A DNA stretch of 64,000 nucleotides from Mugil cephalus (lineage: Eukaryota; Chordata; Actinopteri; Mugiliformes; Mugilidae), in assembly GCF_022458985.1 (NCBI RefSeq), contig NC_061771.1, forward strand, positions 19,479,501 to 19,543,500, given 5' to 3'. Under the pieces are notes generated by a model. The model saw only the letters and a list, made by a program, of their open reading frames with translations. It searched no databases and was not told where the DNA came from. The number at the start of each line of letters is the position of its first letter. Positions within the stretch are counted from its first letter, which is position 1. Shown here piece after piece: positions 53,194 to 60,600 of the stretch. The translations under genes were made by a program, and so were the position numbers.

Positions 53194-55381
53194 CTACCCC
53201 CCACACTTCCACGTGTGTGTGTGCATCTGTGTGTTACATGTAACATAAAAGGATCGGGACAACTGCCACGTGGAAAGCTCAGCACTTCACAAAGTAGGCA
53301 CCTCGTTTCCCACTTAGCGGCGTCACGTCCCACAGATACAGGAAATAAGAGAAATCGATGCAGCTCAGAAGGAAGGAAGGAGCACAAGACCACGTTATAT
53401 AAGAACAGAAGCCAGTCCTGCTCTCGTTCCAAATAAATTGGTTGAATGCGCTGTAGGGTGAGGCGATGTACAGTACGTTGTAAACACGGCTTTAAAGAGC
53501 GTGGCTTGTTTTTTCCTGGGAGGGGGGGGGATGAAAGAAGGAAGGAGATAGGAAATTAATTTGTAATACGCACTGAGTGCAGAACAGGCACAAATGAGGG
53601 TTCACCTCGGGAAAAATGGGACTTTTAGCTCTTGGGGCCTGTCCTCCTCCCACCCCGACTCCTCTTCCCCAGCGCGCTCACATTAAAGTCCCTGTCGAGC
53701 AACGTCCACCCACATTACTTCCCCCGCAGATCACTCAAAGTAACGCGCACGCACGGACACTGTGAGGTTAAAGCATCAAGGAAACATAAATGAATAAATA
53801 TGACTCGGGACGCCTGCAACTAACCAAGCTATAAGGACGCACAGAGGCGATCTGACAGACAGACAGACAGACAGACAGACACGCAAAGTCATATGAAAAC
53901 AAATTGTGCGAGCGGAAGTAACCAGGCCGTCGGGGCAGAGCTACACTGTTGCCAGGCAACCAGGTGATTCCTCTAAAGAGCCTCTCCGTGGGAGATTCCC
54001 TCGTTTGTGTGAGGGCATTTACTCCTGTGTTCGTATGCTGACTTTACTGTGTGTGCGTGCATATGTGTGTGTGTGTGCGTGTGTGTGTGTGTGATGGTAA
54101 ACGTGCGTTGTTGCAAGTGTGTGCCCAGTAACTTAGTGCTGACACAGTGAGCGTACAATGTTCTGGGATGCGACCATGGTAACAACCCAGCAGGCTACAA
54201 AAGGAGCTTGGTCCATGGCATTTGTAGTTTTTTTTTTTTCTTTTCTTCTTACCTCTTCTTCTCCTCTTGGTGTACATTTTATTTATTCAGCAATTATGTA
54301 TTTATATTTTATGGAGTACACAGAGTGCTGACAGTGGCAAATACCCACAGACGTGCACGCTGACAAGTGCGCAACGACACGCGGGAAAGAAAAAAGCTGG
54401 GGAGCGCGCACTCACACAGACACCGGCGAGCACGCACGGAGTCGTAAGCTGTGGAAAATATTCAATTTGGAGAGCCTCAACAAATCCCCGAGGTGTTGCT
54501 GACGTTTATAGATGCTTCGGAGTATTCATAGCATCTCACACACTACAGCGCTGATAACCGCACACCTACTCACACCTTCCCGTCTACAGCGAAACCGGAT
54601 CGAGGTGGAGGCAGGGAGTGAGAGACGGGGAGGGGGGCGGGGAGGGGAGACGGGGAGGTGAGACAATGAAGACAGAGGCAGAGCGAGGTTTGGGGTGTGA
54701 CGTGAGCCTCTACTATTTGTGACTCCGTCTCCTGTACAAACGAGGGCCAGTAACAATGCAACTGACAGGCGACTGTAACCCTGGAGATTCATTAGGGCTT
54801 ATCGCTATGGAAACACCCAATCAGAAAAAAATGTTAGCCATCTTTCCCTACAACTAATGGGTCCAAGGAAATACCTGAGTTCCTCCAAACACGCAACCAC
54901 ACACACACACACACACATTTTCCTACATAGGCACGCAATACTGTTCCCATCTCCCTCGTGTTTAAACATAAAGTAAACATCCAGGCGCTAGGTGCCTTGT
55001 ATGTACAACAGCTTTGAGAAAGTGCAGAGCTGAAACCCAAACAGACAATGTCTCCCTCACATTATAAACAGCAACGCACGCATTATCGCTGCGCTTCAGG
55101 TGCGCTGCCAGCAGTGGAGGATATGGGTGGCAGACGGCTCGAAGGCACCAGGAGCGGGGTGGGCTGGTCTGGGTCAGAGCCAAAAGAACCACCGGCGCCA
55201 GAGTGGGGTACGGCAGCTCATCCCTTTCCTCCTCGTCCTCCTCCTCTTCCTCCTCTTCCTCCTGGTCCCCCTCTTCCCCCTCAACTGACACATGCACCCT
55301 CTCCCCCTCCTTCTCCTCATCGTCTTCCGCCTGCGTTGGTCCTCGGTGCTCATGCAGGTCTGGCTCCTGGATGCCCATCAT
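15133..55381 (-). CDS. cacna1h: Voltage-gated T-type calcium channel alpha-1H (Cav3.2), complete, 34 coding exons
   Basis: All 34 exons join in frame: 6702 nt, 2233 residues (human about 2353). The protein is a plasma-membrane channel of four six-helix repeats that opens at low voltage and drives burst firing and pacemaking. Seen: four S4 helices with regularly spaced arginines; selectivity-filter residues E357, E858, D1349 and D1647 (the EEDD set of Cav3); a helix-loop-helix gating-brake region after IS6; no IQ or beta-subunit AID motif. Cav3.2 rather than Cav3.1 or Cav3.3 is indicated by Asp-Gly-His at 169-171 (human H191), the His-rich I-II linker and the tail motif DEEVSHI. The start is the first ATG after an in-frame stop, just downstream of a splice acceptor. 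Exon coordinates are in the sub-entries. Which teleost duplicate this is cannot be told here. Confidence 0.96.
16778..17134 (-). repeat. cacna1h: 33-bp coding tandem repeat in cacna1h exon 33
   Basis: Roughly ten units with consensus HSIDRHRLSPA (11 residues) at about residues 1858-1976. Two units carry three-residue insertions. Units such as [22 protein letters not shown] and [11 protein letters not shown] show the drift. The period is visible in the DNA as well as in the protein. Confidence 0.85.
18562..18665 (-). other. 104-nt intron 31 of cacna1h with (CAGTGA)n hexanucleotide repeat
   Basis: A very short intron whose 3' part carries GTGACA repeats (plus strand about 18583-18608, TCACTG units). 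It contains no in-frame stop. Its length is not a multiple of three, so retention would shift the frame of the tail. Confidence 0.75.
18666..24292 (-). CDS. cacna1h: cacna1h exons 25-31: domain IV and proximal C terminus
   Basis: Exons: 24141-24292, 23875-23984, 23653-23786, 23449-23519, 19799-19877, 19358-19479 and 18666-18992. S1 is in exon 25 ([20 protein letters not shown]), S2 in exon 26, S3-S4 in exon 27 ([12 protein letters not shown]), S4-S5 in exon 28 and S5 in exon 29. The pore STGDNW (D1647) is in exon 30 and S6 in exon 31 ([19 protein letters not shown]). After S6 comes a tandem KEREE repeat that looks like a charged single helix. The 3.6 kb intron between exons 28 and 29 holds a 16-bp tandem repeat and repeat fragments. 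Confidence 0.95.
18732..18830 (-). repeat. cacna1h: 18-bp coding tandem repeat (KEREER) in cacna1h exon 31
   Basis: Four copies of a unit encoding ERKERE or EQKERE follow IVS6, at about residues 1709-1741. The minus strand is GAG/AAG-rich and the plus strand shows CTCCCTCTCCTTCCGCTC repeats. The predicted product is an uninterrupted charged helix. Confidence 0.85.
21241..21320 (+). repeat. LINE-like 3' tail fragment
   Basis: GGACCCCAGGAAGAGTAG followed by TAATGGGGATCCAAATAAAT matches the style of 3' tails of fish L2-type retroelements as I remember them. Only the tail is visible, so it is a 5'-truncated copy. Confidence 0.5.
21950..22031. repeat. 16-bp tandem repeat, about five copies
   Basis: The unit is AAAAACAATGAACGGC, repeated with one single-base insertion in the fourth copy. 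It is intronic and has no coding role. Confidence 0.85.
22540..22870. repeat. Interspersed repeat, family not named
   Basis: Phrases such as GGTCAAAGGTCAAGTTTTGA and GATCCAATAGTTTTTGAGAT belong to a block that I recognise as recurring in many teleost genomes. A related line (CAACAACTACTGAATGGA) appears at about 63390. The class cannot be fixed here. Confidence 0.4.
23589..23648. repeat. (GT)n microsatellite next to cacna1h exon 27
   Basis: On the minus strand this lies immediately after the exon 27 donor (GTACGCACACA..), so the intron starts almost at once with CA repeats. Confidence 0.92.
24010..24042. repeat. (CA)n microsatellite upstream of cacna1h exon 26
   Basis: Read on the minus strand it is a (TG)n tract 27-58 bases upstream of the exon 26 acceptor (gtcctgcag). 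Confidence 0.9.
25636..29108 (-). CDS. cacna1h: cacna1h exons 17-24: domain III and start of the III-IV linker
   Basis: Exons: 29008-29108, 28608-28731, 28132-28200, 27747-27931, 27502-27628, 26423-26548, 26241-26330 and 25636-25828. S1 is in exon 18 ([20 protein letters not shown]), S2 in exon 19, S3-S4 in exon 20 ([17 protein letters not shown]) and S5 in exon 21. The turret with two N-glycosylation sequons is in exon 22. The pore SCKDGW (D1349) is in exon 23. S6 and a strongly basic III-IV linker ([14 protein letters not shown]) are in exon 24. Confidence 0.95.
29624..32668 (-). CDS. cacna1h: cacna1h exons 14-16: II-III linker
   Basis: Exons: 32581-32668, 31187-31377 and 29624-29908. The linker starts [13 protein letters not shown], as in Cav3 channels. 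It then has a proline run (seven P) and the conserved [19 protein letters not shown], which parallels human RRSSWSSLGRAPSLKRRGQ. The linker ends in an acidic DQEEEEPEE. The region is cytosolic, Ser-rich and a plausible kinase target; that role is inference from the family. A hAT-like element sits in the intron between exons 14 and 15. Confidence 0.92.
30570..30665 (+). repeat. Retroelement-like tail in cacna1h intron 15
   Basis: GAGAATTTCCCCGTTGTGGG followed by ATGAATAAAGGCTTATCTTA is a well-known style of tail on fish interspersed repeats. Boundaries upstream are unclear. Confidence 0.5.
31813..32483. mobile_element. Non-autonomous hAT transposon in cacna1h intron 14
   Basis: The 671-bp element starts CAGGGGTCGGCAACCC and ends GGGTTGCCGACCCCTG, a perfect 16-bp inverted pair. 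It is flanked by GGTTTGGT on the left and GGTTTGGC on the right, an 8-bp target duplication with one mismatch. Eight-base duplications and CAGGGGTCGGCAAC-type ends are the hallmark of hAT elements. No transposase frame is present inside, so it depended on another copy to move. It lies between exons 15 and 14 and does not touch splice sites. Confidence 0.88.
33147..33197. repeat. (GT)n microsatellite in cacna1h intron 13
   Basis: An uninterrupted GT run of about 25 units, not adjacent to an exon. Confidence 0.95.
33417..38681 (-). CDS. cacna1h: cacna1h exons 9-13: end of I-II linker and domain II
   Basis: Exons: 38311-38681, 35107-35258, 34417-34602, 34030-34147 and 33417-33572. Exon 9 carries a CPYC motif and a Cys/His-rich stretch, then S1 ([19 protein letters not shown]). 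Exon 10 holds S2-S3 and exon 11 holds S4 ([20 protein letters not shown]) and S5. Exon 12 is the turret and exon 13 the pore TQEDW (E858) with S6. All junctions are GT-AG with matching phases. Divergence from mammalian Cav3.2 is low in the membrane parts and high in the linker. Confidence 0.95.
35875..37100 (+). pseudogene. Degraded Tc1/mariner transposon in cacna1h intron 9
   Basis: Two separated frames look like parts of a Tc1-type transposase. The N-terminal helix-turn-helix part ([11 protein letters not shown], later [10 protein letters not shown]) is at about 36170-36330. A catalytic-core piece ([15 protein letters not shown]) is at 36708-36896. The expected VWGCF motif is disrupted to GDGFD, and frameshifts and stops separate the pieces. 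A GTGTCCAAACGTTTGACTGG stretch at about 35885 resembles a fish Tc1 terminal repeat. The matching right end was not found, so the limits are approximate. The copy is inactive. Confidence 0.6.
41169..55381 (-). CDS. cacna1h: cacna1h exons 1-8: N terminus, domain I and start of the I-II linker
   Basis: Exons: 55125-55381, 47582-47675, 47207-47340, 46670-46767, 45463-45622, 42019-42331, 41832-41924 and 41169-41751. The N terminus carries a glutamate run (about residues 41-53) before PYPTLAP. S1 is in exon 2, S2-S3 in exon 3 and S4 in exon 4 ([17 protein letters not shown]). S5 and the large turret are in exons 5-6, with the extracellular cysteines conserved. The pore segment TLEGWVD is in exon 7 and S6 at the start of exon 8. 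Exon 8 also encodes the gating brake and the His-rich segment. The exon 1-2 intron is an AT-AC intron. The S1-S2 loop is shorter than in mammals and lacks two cysteines. Confidence 0.94.
41326..41418 (-). other. cacna1h: His-rich segment of the Cav3.2 I-II linker
   Basis: Residues about 495-525 read [20 protein letters not shown] and go on with [10 protein letters not shown]. Human Cav3.2 has a poly-His run at the corresponding place; human Cav3.1 and Cav3.3 do not, to my memory. This is a paralogue-diagnostic landmark within exon 8. Confidence 0.85.
43821..44384. mobile_element. 564-bp MITE-like element with 19-bp terminal inverted repeats and TA flanks (cacna1h intron 5)
   Basis: The left end is GCTGGGTTTACATGGAGCC. 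The right end, read in reverse complement, is GCTGGGTTTACATGGAGGC, so 18 of 19 bases match. Both sides are flanked by TA, as for Tc1/mariner-type target duplications. There is no transposase. An internal CACGTAAACATCAGATTGG block partly echoes the ends. Superfamily assignment is inference from the TA flanks only. Confidence 0.75.
46957..47035. repeat. (CA)n microsatellite between cacna1h exons 3 and 4
   Basis: A long CA run with a few CG interruptions at its left edge. It lies midway in the roughly 440-bp intron 3. Confidence 0.95.
47951..48225. mobile_element. 275-bp repeat rich in GGTTCTT/AGAACC with imperfect inverted ends (cacna1h intron 1)
   Basis: The left end ACACTCTAAAACAGGTTCTT and the reverse complement of the right end (ACACCCTGAAAGATAAAGGT) share their outer bases. 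Inside there are repeated GGTTCTT and AGAACC words. This matches a common short non-autonomous DNA repeat of fish as I remember it. No target duplication was confirmed. Confidence 0.55.
52627..52680. repeat. (GT)n microsatellite
   Basis: GT run within intron 1 of cacna1h, not near an exon. Confidence 0.92.
53142..53193. repeat. (GT)n microsatellite
   Basis: A second long GT run in intron 1 of cacna1h. A (GACA)n tetranucleotide patch lies at about 53857-53880. Confidence 0.92.
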
Positions 55382-57565
55382 TGCCGTGCTGTGAGCAGCC
55401 TAAACCTAAAACGGGATGTTGGGAGGGGAGGGAGGGAGGGAGGAGGGAGGGTGGGGGGCACCAGAGGGAGTTTCAGGACATGACAACATACGAAAATGAG
55501 TGTGTGTGTGTGTGTGTGTCCACTAAATGCTTCTGCTGCTTTGCCTTGTGCCCGGCACTGCAGCTCGCAAAACAAGCTGGAACTGCGTTGAGTCTCATGC
55601 CCGCCATGCTGTCTGTGAGCAAATAAGCACCGACATAAGAAAAATAAAAATAAAAATTCTGACAATAATCGACCTTCAGGAAAGCAATCCTATAAGTCCT
55701 CTGCAGAAAAAACATGAATCTACATAAATGTAAACAGAGTGGACTAACAGGCATGAGCAAAAGGTGCCAACACAGGGTCAGTGTTGACAACAGGAAGCTC
55801 TTATAGCTCTCCATACTAATCCCACAGCTGTTACAATGCCGTGATGACAACCGGCCATTACAGTACTGGGGATGTTTTTAATCCACGCTGGCTTTAAACA
55901 ATCTGGAAATGCAGAGATAAAGTACCTCAGATGGTCACTTTATGTCACTGGGTGGAGAACAGGGTGGCAGCGCCGGGCCCCCGACATTTTCAATGCATAA
56001 AACATTTCCATAAGAGTGGTTAATCTTAACTTTTTGAATTTTGTTTTTTTCCCTTGAGCTATAATTTACTTCTTGAAGTGCAATCTGGAGCTACAAATGC
56101 TGACTGAAATCTCACAGAGCTTCGCAATATCAGAATGATAATCTCTGTCTAAATTAAGCATTTGATCATAAGAGCAGACTCATTCCTTGGCTCCAGATTG
56201 TTTTCTTATTATTGTTATTTCACTACATTTTCTGCTTTACTGGGCACTATGCTGGGGGGTTGGCAGGAAAAGATGGGAGCTGGAGCATGTGACACAGTCC
56301 ACATTGTCACGAGTACACAGAAAACCCATCCCACCGCTTCGCCGTGTGCTCATTCCATTGCTTGTTGATCCCCAGAGACTCTGGCGAATTTATTCCGAAG
56401 CCAGTTTGTTATTAAGCAGAATCACTTGGACAACTTAAAGAAAAAGAGCAGGACAATAGAAGTGAGGGCCAGCCCTGGGTCCGTGCAGACGTATAGAGTC
56501 TGCCTACAACACAACGGGAGAGCTGGCATGGAAGTTCACAGCTTACAGAGAAAGTGAACCTGTGCGAGTGCATTTGATGAAAATAATGAGACTGAATCTA
56601 CCACTATCCTTCCATCCTGTGTGTTCATCCGTCACACGTAGCCCGGCCTGTTTAAGGAGTCCGGGGCTGAACAGTTTAAGGCTTTTTTTGTTGGGATTCA
56701 ATAGTAGCTGTTGTGTGGTCATCAATTAACCATTGGAAAAAAAAAGAAAACCATTTTTCTGCACAGCTGAAAACCTGAGACCTTTCAAAACATATGAGAA
56801 AAAAAAACTCATTATGTGCCTCCCTTGTTAAGAGCCAGACCATGTGTGAATTAAATCATCCCCGAATCTCAACCAGTCACCAGAACACAATATATTCATA
56901 GCTCTAAAAGACCTCTGCAAGCCATTAACTCTCCTTTTCTATTTGGACAGAGCACTCACTGCAATAGCATAATTCGTCTTTACCGGGAATGTACAGCAGC
57001 GTGTCTCACGCTGAACAAAACAAAAGAGAAAAAGGGCAAATACAGTAGCAAATCTCCATAACATATATTCATATATAATTATATATAACACCCAGGGCAG
57101 TGATACAAATCCTTCTGGGGGCTAAACTGACGACATCTGTGATGCCACAGCCTTTGTCAGCATTCCTCTGTGTCAGATCAGTCTAACGAAAAACAATCTA
57201 ATCCTGTAATGAACTGGAGAATCAAATAAAACCAAATATCTCAAAATAGGCACCAACATTTCCCTGATATTATATCAAATGTAAAATGCACCCTGAAGTA
57301 CGTTGAGGTCACTAACTCATAATATAGAAGCACTGGCACTTTATAACTGTCTCTGACAATATACATATACATTTTTTAATTCTTTACCTTTTTGGGGAAG
57401 ACACACCGCCATTGACACAGAACGACATCATAAGATCTGGACATTTTCTATTGTGGCACGGGCTTTTACCCAGCGTTGTGCCCGGGACAGGTGAGCAGAG
57501 GAAAAGTACATTATAGCATACAAAAAAGGGCAAAAAAAAAAAAAAACTTTGCCTCATGTTCTCAC

Positions 57566-57960
57566 CGGGGAGCAGCGTCCATCCACCAGCGTTCCTCACT
57601 CCGGGTTCGCCGTGCGCCCTGAGCTCCCGGAGCCCTGGTGCTCCATCTGAGAGCAGCCCGCTGGTCCTCAGCCTCCTCCGCCCCCCAACCACTGTCGATA
57701 TCCAACTCACGGCAGGGTGAATCAAAAAAAAAAAAAAAAAAAAAGGATGAGAGAATGGGAGAGGGGTGTGGCGCACAAGTTTTAATAAACGGGAAAAGTA
57801 AAGTTAAATAGGACCTGGCGGTCCCCAGTGCGTCTGCGTCCCCTCTTCTGCTGGACGCGCTCTGCGATGACAGGTATCGGAGTTCAGGCGCACCGGGGAG
57901 AGGGAGAGATGCGTCAAGGTAGACAGAGAGAGGCCGACCGGAAATGGTAGATTTTAGCTT
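57566..57960 (-). other. cacna1h: Candidate untranslated first exon and promoter region of cacna1h
   Basis: On the minus strand a GC-rich block ends GCTGCTCCCCG with the donor GTGAGAAC (GT at 57565-57564). The coding exon begins behind a plausible acceptor (ttttaggtttag, AG at 55401-55400) 18 bases before the ATG at 55381. Together they suggest a non-coding first exon and a roughly 2.2-kb 5' UTR intron, as in mammalian CACNA1H. A poly(A/T) run at 57722-57743 interrupts the block, so the upstream limit is a guess. Confidence 0.4.
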
Positions 57961-60049
57961 CAAAATAAGACAGCGTAGTGCCGGAAGTTGTACATATATT
58001 TTTTTAAACATTAAAATAGAAAAATAAAAAAACACAGAATAATTAAATAACTTGTTAGGTGATTAAATAACTTTTAATTAGTCTAAAGCATATATCGAGA
58101 AGAAATCCCTGTTGTTACAGAAGTTGTTTTAGCTAGTTTTAAGCTACTTCACAAAATCAGTCGTCAGTCCTTTGATGAAAATATAGTTTCATTAAAAATG
58201 CTACTCTTTCAATGCATTCATATGAAAAACAAATCGTATTGGCTTATAATGCTGTTCTAATAAATTGCTCTTTATTTTATTTAGTTATGTATTTTATAAA
58301 TTGTCGCCTCAAATAAACCTGCTGGCCAGGTGGCTAGCTGTTAGCTGCTACTAGGATAGGGGGTGCAAACTGAAGCCTTAAAATTTAAGATTGAAGAGGA
58401 AATGCAAAACAGCCTTTGTAATTTGTTTGTGTTTTTATGTTGTTGTTGTTTGGTTGGTTGTTTTTTGTTTGTTTGTTTTTTTATTTCCTTTAGATTTATG
58501 ATTTGTTTGTTTCCCACCATTTTTACTAGGTTGTAATTCATTATCCTTAAAGCCTGCTGTAGCATCTATCCAGTATCAGACTGTCCCACAACACAGATTA
58601 ATAGTGGATTAATTCAATGATTATTTAAAAAGAAGAAGAAGAAGAAGAATGTGGCACGGTGTCCTCTTCAATTACCGTTTTATTTTGAAGGTTTTGAGTG
58701 GCGTAGCCCATTCTGCATATGAGATAACTTGACACTGATGAAGCGAGTCAGAGCATGTGACTTTTCCCCTCGATCTCCTCCGCCTGACGGTACCCTCCAT
58801 CCCAATATCCCTCTTCCTGCCTCTGCCTGGCGGTTATCTCACCAGCCAACGACCCCGGACAGTGTGTGTGAGCATGTGGGCGGTGGGTGCTGTCATCCAG
58901 TATATGAGATGAGGCTCCACACAGCCTCGTTCAGCAGGGGTGTCCACTCACTAAACCCAGAGAGCTCCAACACAATACCTCTCAAATCAGCTTATATGCG
59001 ATGTCAGGTTTCAGAGGGCTGGGGATTACTAATGACTGATACTACAAGCTACTGTATATCATTTCCACAATAGAAGAAGAAGAATGCTATCCAGACCCCT
59101 TATTCCAGGGGGGGGAAAAAGGAAAGAAAAAATGCCTTTTGTAAAGTTTAAAATACATTGTTTGATCAATACTGGTAAGTTTACATTTGATCAGTTTTTG
59201 AATGATGAAACTAACTTTTGTTAACTCAATAAACTTGCCTTTAATTTACATTATTTAGTTTATCCTCCCTCTAAAGTTCACTCTTTTGAAAAGGCATGAG
59301 GTGAAACTAACTAAGCAGAATAATGGGAGGGTGAAAAAAAAAAGCAGAATAAACACTGTTAACGTCTTAAAATACTACTGAAATTAAACTACCGCTTATC
59401 TTTCTGGGGGCTCCCTTCAATTCCCTGAAGGGCCCTCGGCGGTCCCCGGTTCCCATCACGGGAACAGTCATCAGAGCTACAGCGTTGAGTAAGTCTTAGC
59501 AAACAGCTTACAGGGAGCACTAGTCTTAAATGTTCTCCTGCTAATTTCCTAATATCTACATGTGGCCTCTGAATATTTTTTTTTTTTTTTCCTGGGCATG
59601 TTCTGTTTGATGTTTACACTCCATTAGACAGAAAGCAAGAGTCCCGCGGTAGCGGCAGCGAGAGGCTATAACGCTCATTAGACGCTCGGAAACAAATTTG
59701 GATGGATTCAAATTAGACAACTGTGCTATTCCTGGATCTTACTAGCAGGGCAAAACGTTTAAAGTTTGCTGCGCTGGAAGAACAGTCATGTTGTGGCTTA
59801 AATGACAAGGATTTATCCTCTGTGCAGAGGCCATTTTTGGACATTTCAGATTGAGACTGGACGGACACGGCTCGGTAAAAATGACAAGTTCAGACTGAAC
59901 ATAAAGCCCATAGATTACCAGAGCAGCAAGAGGCTCCCGTCATGGTCGTCATCCGGAGAGAAGAAGGGAAGAGAGCGGATTCATATTATACATTTGTGTG
60001 AACATTTGTCATTATTAGCCTATGAAAATTTCAGATGTGGTTAAAAATA

Positions 60050-60225
60050 AGCTTTGTAAGGTCACGGTGACCTTTGACCATCAAAATTGAATCAGTTAAT
60101 CCATAAATCCAAGTCAACGTGAAGAAATTCCCTCAAGATGTTTCTGAGATATCGGATTCAAGAGAACAGGACGGACAGATGCACCCACAATCTGAAAACA
60201 TAATACCTCCGGCCACAGATCTTAC
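60050..60225. repeat. Interspersed repeat fragment of a type frequent in teleosts
   Basis: The order GGTCACGGTGACCTTTGACC, then GAAATTCCCTCAAGATGTTT, then CTGAGATATCG, then ACATAATACCTCCGGCCAC follows a repeat I have seen throughout fish genomes. The class is not assigned. Confidence 0.55.
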
Positions 60226-60479
60226 TGCCATAGTGTCATAAAAAGTATGATATATAGAGGTATGTAATAATGTATGTGTCCTTACAATGATGATAATAAT
60301 AATTAGCTGCTGTGCCATATGTTACCATGTTAACTGTTGTCTGCATGGTGAATATTATTATTAGGATGTTAACTTGTAAGTTTTATCTTGTAAAGATACT
60401 ATAGTGTAACATAATAACTTTAAAATTCCAAGTACAACCGAGGATGTACGTAAAGATCACAGACAGCACAGAGATGGAT

Positions 60480-60600
60480 GGCGAAGCTGCTCCTCAAAAG
60501 TGAAGCCAAAGCAAGTATAGCTCCCCCTAGTGACTGGCTGCAGTATAGGTCATAAGCTCCACCTTCTTAATGTTAGTGTATGTGACCTGCACCAAACTCA
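60480..60600. repeat. Second interspersed repeat fragment
   Basis: GCGAAGCTGCTCCTCAAAAG and GCTCCCCCTAGTGACTGGCT followed by GCAGTATAGGTCATAAGCTC form a block that recurs in fish genomes. A possibly related inverted piece (GCTTCAAGAAGCC, GCTCCATTTTTTTTTAGTCC) lies at about 61140-61215. Confidence 0.45.

Larger units (their letters stand above)
47676..55124 (-). other. cacna1h: Intron 1 of cacna1h: U12-type AT-AC intron, 7449 nt
   Basis: The 5' end on the minus strand reads ATATCCTCC (plus 55116-55124) and the 3' end reads CCCTTAACTCTGTGTCAC (ending at 47676). The branch-site-like CCTTAAC is 10 nt from the terminal AC, as U12 introns require. Using these ends joins CAC CC to A TGG and gives HPWFERVS, matching the CNPWFEHVS of human Cav3.2. 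No GT-AG choice nearby restores the frame. The intron body holds microsatellites at 49598-49636, 52627-52680 and 53142-53193, the 275-bp repeat at 47951-48225, and otherwise no recognisable gene. Confidence 0.9.

Noticed and set aside
54526..54792. Minus-strand ORF starting [18 protein letters not shown] that looks like a signal peptide
   Set aside because: It lies inside cacna1h intron 1. After the hydrophobic start the sequence is low-complexity Pro/Ser with no recognisable domain and no supporting splice structure. Chance hydrophobicity is the simpler explanation.
15133..55381. Assignment of the channel to cacna1i or cacna1g
   Set aside because: The D-G-H in IS3-S4, the His-rich linker, DEEVSHI and the syngr3 neighbour all favour cacna1h. 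SYNGR1 sits near CACNA1I in human, but the synaptogyrin here has SYNGR3 signatures.
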